Virus record (IMG/VR): IMGVR_UViG_3300010354_000270
Location: 1 to 35,230 of that record
Length of the DNA stretch: 35,230 bases
Reading direction: 5' to 3' (one strand)
DNA from: a virus
The translations under genes were made by a program, and so were the position numbers. Numbering within the stretch: the first letter of the stretch is position 1; every line of letters starts with the position of its first letter. The notes under the pieces were generated by a model. That model was not told the origin of the DNA, did not search any database, and saw nothing but the letters and a program-made list of their open reading frames with translations. Of the stretch, positions 31,123 to 35,230 are shown piece after piece.

Positions 31123-33096
31123 TTAAAAACTAAATTTAATTAATCTTTTTTTTGGTTCCGAAGTAGAGGTAACTTCTCCACCGTCAATAAGATGCCCCAT
31201 TCCAGCCTTTTGATAAGCTTCTATAGTTTTTTCAGCTAGTTGAGATGGTATTAAAGGGACGCCCATGTCTTTATATGTCTCATACATGGCTGCTTCCATT
31301 TCTTTCTTATAGACTTCTTCGCGGGTCATGGGGGCCGCTTCTATCTTCTTAGACGCAATTCTAACTTCCACGGCTGTTCTGTATTTGTCTAGTCCATATC
31401 TACATGAGTCGATAAAATGCGTGTTATCGTCATCTTCATACCTACTTGTGTCGAACTCTCCGCGTGGGTCTTTCTTGTGCATCCACCCAATCATAGACTC
31501 AATTGCGTACTCCATTCCTGAGTCATTTTCTGCCTTACAGATAATCATATCGGCTTCCTGTCTCTCTACGTTCCATAAGAGAGACTGAATCTGGACTACG
31601 CCCGTTTCAATATGGGTTGGTTTCTTGTTCTTAACGGCAAATCCAAACGGCTGAAAGTAATGAGCTGAGCCAGCGTCTGCCATATCAGGGCAAATAATGT
31701 CTGGCGGAAACATCAAACATTCTTTTTCTCTGACAGTTTGTGCCCACTGAGAGTTAGGATAGCCAGTGGCTGCCCTAACATGAAGAGCGACGGCTCTGAC
31801 TTGAGATTGAGAATACAAAATAACCGACACAACTGCCGAATCTCTTACACCCCAGTCAATGCCAAAACTAACTTCCCACTTATTGGTCACAGCCCAAGCA
31901 TAAATATCTTGCTTGGTGCATTTTCTATTAGCCTTCCACGGTTGGCCTGTTACCCAAAGCCAAGTCTCTTCTATATTCCTGACATGTAACTGCCTATTGA
32001 ACGTAGGAAATACAAGGCCGCCGGTTTCAGGACGCCAATTTAGAATTTGAGCAATAATCTTATTGGCTTCTTTAGTTTCTTTGATGAAGTTACCAGTGAA
32101 GGCAATTGTTCTTAGAGTCTTGGATTTGCTCGTTTGCTTGGGAGCACGAGCCTGACACGCAATAAAGGCAGGGCATGTCACACAACCCTCATATGCGAGT
32201 ATCTCTTTGTATTTAACTTTGACAGCATCTGGCTCTTCTTGAAAAGTTTCTTCATCCCATCTGACCTTTAGGTTTTCTGTATGGAGATATGCTTTGAGTC
32301 GTTTTTCTCCGTGTGTTTCAGGTAGACACTTTCTCATAAAGTCTACTGCTGACCACTTGTCCAAACGAATATCTTTATCGTCGCCCTTTTCGGCCTCTTC
32401 CATCAATTCTTGAAGCGGACCTTGAGAAGTCTTACGAGAGGACAGCGAGATAGTGATAGGCTCAAACCCATGCTCATCTTGAGTGGGGTCAGCAACCATG
32501 GCAACTTCTGAGAGAATCTCTCTAGGTGTCAAGTCACACTCGTCTCGAATGATAATAGACGCACGCGAAGAGTTGGCTCCTTCAAGGGTTGCTGCAGTCA
32601 CGAATACGTCGGCATCGTCTTTTGATGTATATGAGTTTGCAGGAAGATTAGACAGACGAAGTTCGCCGGCTCGGTTGGTTTCAAAATGATCTTGAAGTTC
32701 TGGGATTCTTAAGAACTTTTTCAAATATTTGATTGCTTTATAAGACTGGTCTTTGATTGCGGCAATCTGCAAACATGACCTTCTAAAGTGAACCATCGCA
32801 AGCCAATGTATAACTGCAGACATAACCGTTTTCATTGAGTTGCGAGAGGCTGCGACTACAACGCGGTGGGCACCTTTGTTGGTCTTCATGGTGCAGTAAA
32901 TTTGCCAAACAGACTCCATAGGGTTTGATGTAGACATTTCATCTACTGTACAGTCTGGCAAGTCTAACTTCAGGAAAGTCTTAATGAATTGTTGAAGTTC
33001 TTCTTTTGTTTCACAAATAGTAAACAAGAGACGCTTGCGCATCTCTATCTTTTGTCGCTGCTCTTCAGTTAGTTCAGGTTCACGCTTTTTCGCCAT
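31123..33096 (-). CDS. terminase large subunit
   Basis: 657 residues. ATPase domain: Walker A-like SRNSMKT (84-90) and Walker B IIIRDE (181-186). Nuclease domain: GIDWGVRD (412-419, Asp414), ICPDMAD (Asp471/474) and HFIDSCRYGLD (Asp563). It packages DNA through the portal and cuts the concatemer. Between the two domains lies CVTCPAFIAC (305-314), a Cys cluster that could bind metal. The ATG lies inside the end of the GlpX gene (17-nt overlap), so it may depend on GlpX translation. Confidence 0.95.
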   Translation of the reverse strand: MAKKREPELTEEQRQKIEMRKRLLFTICETKEELQQFIKTFLKLDLPDCTVDEMSTSNPMESVWQIYCTMKTNKGAHRVVVAASRNSMKTVMSAVIHWLAMVHFRRSCLQIAAIKDQSYKAIKYLKKFLRIPELQDHFETNRAGELRLSNLPANSYTSKDDADVFVTAATLEGANSSRASIIIRDECDLTPREILSEVAMVADPTQDEHGFEPITISLSSRKTSQGPLQELMEEAEKGDDKDIRLDKWSAVDFMRKCLPETHGEKRLKAYLHTENLKVRWDEETFQEEPDAVKVKYKEILAYEGCVTCPAFIACQARAPKQTSKSKTLRTIAFTGNFIKETKEANKIIAQILNWRPETGGLVFPTFNRQLHVRNIEETWLWVTGQPWKANRKCTKQDIYAWAVTNKWEVSFGIDWGVRDSAVVSVILYSQSQVRAVALHVRAATGYPNSQWAQTVREKECLMFPPDIICPDMADAGSAHYFQPFGFAVKNKKPTHIETGVVQIQSLLWNVERQEADMIICKAENDSGMEYAIESMIGWMHKKDPRGEFDTSRYEDDDNTHFIDSCRYGLDKYRTAVEVRIASKKIEAAPMTREEVYKKEMEAAMYETYKDMGVPLIPSQLAEKTIEAYQKAGMGHLIDGGEVTSTSEPKKRLIKFSF

Positions 33097-34036
33097 GGCG
33101 TGTTTCTATGTATCTAGCAAATTTGTTTGACAAAACAATTGAATGAGTTGTGTTGTTAGTCACACCCTTTAGCAGAAAACTGTCAGTCACTCCAGTAGCA
33201 ATAAAGGCAACGTGCCCTTTTGCCAGCTCATTCAATGTATAAATCTTATTAATATCTTTAATACCCATATTCTTAGTTCTCTCTAGTAGCTCTGGAGTGT
33301 CGATAACTAAACGCGCCTGCATATCTCCATTGAGACACTTAATGGCAGCAGCAGCAATCACTCCTTCTGGTGCTCCGCCTATACCCATAAGCATATCAAC
33401 TTTGCTGTTCTTTAGGCAAGTAACAATAGCTTCTAGAATATCACCATCCTCAAATAAATGTATTTTAGCACCCAACTCATCAATTTCTTTGATTAAATTG
33501 TGATGTCTTGGTCTATCTAAGACAGCCACGGTAATATCTTCGATTTTGCGACTCGTGCATAAAGCAAAACTTTTAATGTTTTCCGTTGCAGAGCGGTCAA
33601 GACTAATAGACCCTCTGCCTTTGGGACCAACAACAATCTTCTCCATGTAGCAATCAGGAGCATGCAAAAAACATCCTTTGTCGGCGATTGCTATAACAGA
33701 CATTGCATTAGGTTTTCCGCTGGCAGTTAACTTAGTGCCTTCGAGAGGGTCCACCGCAATATCAGCTTCATGGTTACGAGGATGACCTGCACCAACTTGT
33801 TCTCCAATATAAAGCATAGGAGCTTCGTCTAGCTCCCCTTCGCCAATGACAATAGTTCCCAGAATTTCAGCATTATTAAGAGCGCGTCTCATGGCATCAA
33901 CCGCCGCTTTATCTGCTTCATAGGGGTTATTTTTTCCAATCCACGGAGCGCAAGCGACCGCTGCTGCTTCGGCTGCCCACAGATAATTCATAAGATAAGA
34001 AGCGTCTTCTCCAGTCGCAAGTAGTTCCATGTTCAT
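33080..34036 (-). CDS. glpX: class II fructose-1,6-bisphosphatase
   Basis: 318 residues, near the family's full length (about 320-340). The enzyme converts fructose 1,6-bisphosphate to fructose 6-phosphate and phosphate; cyanobacterial members also act on sedoheptulose bisphosphate. Metal and active-site motifs are complete: GEGELDEAPMLYIGE (65-79), DPLEGT (96-101), DKGCFLHAPDCYMEK and GIGGAPEGVIAAAAIKCLNG. The protein looks functional and host-derived. AGGAG lies 8 nt before ATG; 5 nt separate it from the preceding small gene. The 3' end overlaps the terminase start by 17 nt, so it is expressed with packaging genes. It would push carbon toward the pentose-phosphate pathway and sugar nucleotides. 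Confidence 0.96.
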   Translation of the reverse strand: MNMELLATGEDASYLMNYLWAAEAAAVACAPWIGKNNPYEADKAAVDAMRRALNNAEILGTIVIGEGELDEAPMLYIGEQVGAGHPRNHEADIAVDPLEGTKLTASGKPNAMSVIAIADKGCFLHAPDCYMEKIVVGPKGRGSISLDRSATENIKSFALCTSRKIEDITVAVLDRPRHHNLIKEIDELGAKIHLFEDGDILEAIVTCLKNSKVDMLMGIGGAPEGVIAAAAIKCLNGDMQARLVIDTPELLERTKNMGIKDINKIYTLNELAKGHVAFIATGVTDSFLLKGVTNNTTHSIVLSNKFARYIETRHGEKA

Positions 34037-34041
34037 TCTTC

Positions 34042-34203
34042 CTACTCCTGATTATCTGTGCCCAGTAATCGTCTTCTTCTGTAGAGGTATGATATTTCTT
34101 CAGCCACACCTCTCCACATAAACTGTCCGTTTTTTAATAAAATGTTTTCTTCGAGGATTTCCTCTACCAGTTCTCCCAATTCTTTGGATAACTCGGTTTT
34201 CAT
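34042..34203 (-). CDS. hypothetical protein, 53 aa
   Basis: Begins MKTELSKELGELVEEILEEN, an acidic helix, and ends with an Arg-rich stretch (YLYRRRRLLGTDNQE). Tightly packed between neighbours (11 nt upstream, 5 nt downstream). Unrecognised; coding status from spacing and composition. Confidence 0.5.
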   Translation of the reverse strand: MKTELSKELGELVEEILEENILLKNGQFMWRGVAEEISYLYRRRRLLGTDNQE

Positions 34204-34214
34204 TCTGTTTACTC

Positions 34215-34628
34215 CTATTCTTCTCCGTCAAAAAAGTTTTCAACATAAAGTTCATTTCTTAAATCTTGTGGATGAGTATGAGTGTCGCACGCAGCGTAAA
34301 GCCAATACCTGCCACGAATCCTGCCGGGTTCGCCACACTGTTCACAGACAAACTGACTCATGTCTTCGTACATCTGGATAATAGCCCAGTCTTCGTCAAA
34401 CGCACCCACAGCATAGGCTCTCAGAGTTCCATACTTCTCTTTAATGGTAGAAAAGTGCAGAGGATGTTCTTCTGAGATTGGAAATCCTCTGGCAAGACGG
34501 GAAGCCGTTAGCCTCTCAAACATCTCCCATACAAGAGGATACCAGCCTTCGCCTACGCCAACACCAGACATTTTAGTAAGTTCTGGAAATTTTTTATTAA
34601 AATCGTCGTATTCAATTTTTATTTTCAT
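34215..34628 (-). CDS. conserved phage protein, zinc-binding-like, 137 aa
   Basis: I recognise a pattern common to small phage proteins of unknown function: GVGVGEGWYPLVWEMFERL, IKEKYGTLRAY, then SQFVCEQCGEPGRI and CDTHTH. CEQC and the last Cys/His group could hold one zinc ion. No membrane segment. It begins a unit behind a sigma-70 promoter and precedes the GlpX and terminase genes. Confidence 0.7.
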   Translation of the reverse strand: MKIKIEYDDFNKKFPELTKMSGVGVGEGWYPLVWEMFERLTASRLARGFPISEEHPLHFSTIKEKYGTLRAYAVGAFDEDWAIIQMYEDMSQFVCEQCGEPGRIRGRYWLYAACDTHTHPQDLRNELYVENFFDGEE

Positions 34629-34659
34629 AAAATATTCCTTACAATTTATTTATTAATAT

Positions 34660-34688
34660 AATGTAATAATATTAATAATATTTGTCAA
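34660..34688 (-). promoter_or_regulatory. sigma-70-like promoter
   Basis: Minus-strand perfect -35 TTGACA (34683-34688), 17-nt spacer, -10 TACATT (34660-34665, 4/6), 32 nt before ATG 34628. Other -10 choices exist in this AT-rich stretch. Confidence 0.6.
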
Positions 34689-34735
34689 GAATAGTTTTTT
34701 TAAGATATCAAGCACTTGTTTTGCTGCGGCGTTTA

Positions 34736-35230
34736 TTATGCGATTACGTTTTCTATAAGTCTTTCATATTCTTTAATATTTTGAATATTTGATGGAAAAT
34801 ATCGTTCAGCAAATTGTCTAGATTTCTTTAGATATTTTTCATCAACATAGTCGATTGTATCAAAGTTTTCCGCAATATATTTAATGTGGTCAATCGCTAC
34901 ATCCGCATTATTATCTGGATAATACCAAGCTAATTCCTTCATCATTGAACTATTATGCACAACTGGAAAACCAAGCCAAGCTGCATCTAAATATAAATAA
35001 TTCAGCTCACACTGATTTTGATGTGATAATACAATATCCGTATGTTCAAATAAAGTCCAGGCTATAGGATATCTAGATTCAAAAAAACATTTTTTATTTT
35101 TATTAATTTTCATATTTTTTACAAAATCAATCATATCGGGCTTGTTTTTAATTTTTTCTCCGCCAAAAATACTAAAAAATTCTAAAACTTCGGGATATTT
35201 TCTTTCTAATAGCTCAGCAATAATAATTGG
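34736..35230 (-). CDS. DUF2827-type glycosyltransferase (5' end outside window)
   Basis: The frame stays open to the window edge (164 codons), so the start lies outside. The C-terminal part carries hallmarks of DUF2827 glycosyltransferases: IIIAELLERKYPE, FESRYPIAWTLFEHTDIVLS, then NYLYLDAAWLGFPVVHNSS and WYYPDN. GT-B-like, probably using a nucleotide sugar; acceptor unknown. Such genes occur in large phages and bacterial O-antigen clusters. Confidence 0.8.
   Translation of the reverse strand, partial: PIIIAELLERKYPEVLEFFSIFGGEKIKNKPDMIDFVKNMKINKNKKCFFESRYPIAWTLFEHTDIVLSHQNQCELNYLYLDAAWLGFPVVHNSSMMKELAWYYPDNNADVAIDHIKYIAENFDTIDYVDEKYLKKSRQFAERYFPSNIQNIKEYERLIENVIA

Overview
The window is a 35.2 kb piece of an AT-rich tailed double-stranded DNA phage (Caudoviricetes). 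The evidence is a terminase large subunit, a portal protein, a Mu gpF-like head protein, a prohead protease and several tail-fibre or adhesin proteins. I see no tRNA, rRNA, CRISPR array, integrase or insertion sequence, and no recognisable major capsid protein. The host cannot be named. The gene spacing, Shine-Dalgarno sites and promoter types point to a bacterium. Both ends of the window cut through genes.

Most genes lie on the minus strand and read from high to low coordinates. 35230-33080: end of a DUF2827-type glycosyltransferase, two small proteins and a class II fructose-1,6-bisphosphatase (GlpX). 33096-23457: terminase, a small coiled-coil protein, an HNH endonuclease, small proteins, a beta-rich structural protein, portal, several small proteins, a Cys-rich HTH-like protein, the Mu gpF-like protein and a short GT2 glycosyltransferase. 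21109-23447 (plus): a UvsW-like helicase with three small genes, lying between head genes. 20992-19823: prohead protease with a zinc-ribbon tail, and a small protein. 18676-19797 (plus): membrane protein, conserved phage protein and AP2-domain protein. 18513-12877: a 1878-residue virion protein whose last 900 residues form 18 kelch repeats in three sets of six. 12801-9942: a helical protein, then an operon of tiny membrane or secreted proteins ending in a deoxyhypusine-synthase-like enzyme. 9835-8598 (plus): three accessory genes. 8368-1: fibre with an S74 autochaperone, two tail-collar proteins with an AAA+ ATPase between them, a membrane-anchored metzincin-like protease, and two further fibre proteins.

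The most unusual signal is regulatory. Five intergenic sites resemble flagellar sigma-28 (FliA) promoters (TAAAGTTT-N11-GCCGATAA); three match 14 of 16 positions with exactly 11 nt spacing. All five precede operons that include predicted small membrane, membrane-anchored or secreted proteins. Virion genes are instead preceded by sigma-70-like sites, often with a TAAAAT -10 box. This suggests a second, sigma-28-type expression class in the phage, for host interaction rather than particle assembly. Two metabolic enzymes (GlpX and the deoxyhypusine-synthase-like protein), the three-propeller fibre and the ATPase among the adhesin genes are the other main points of interest.
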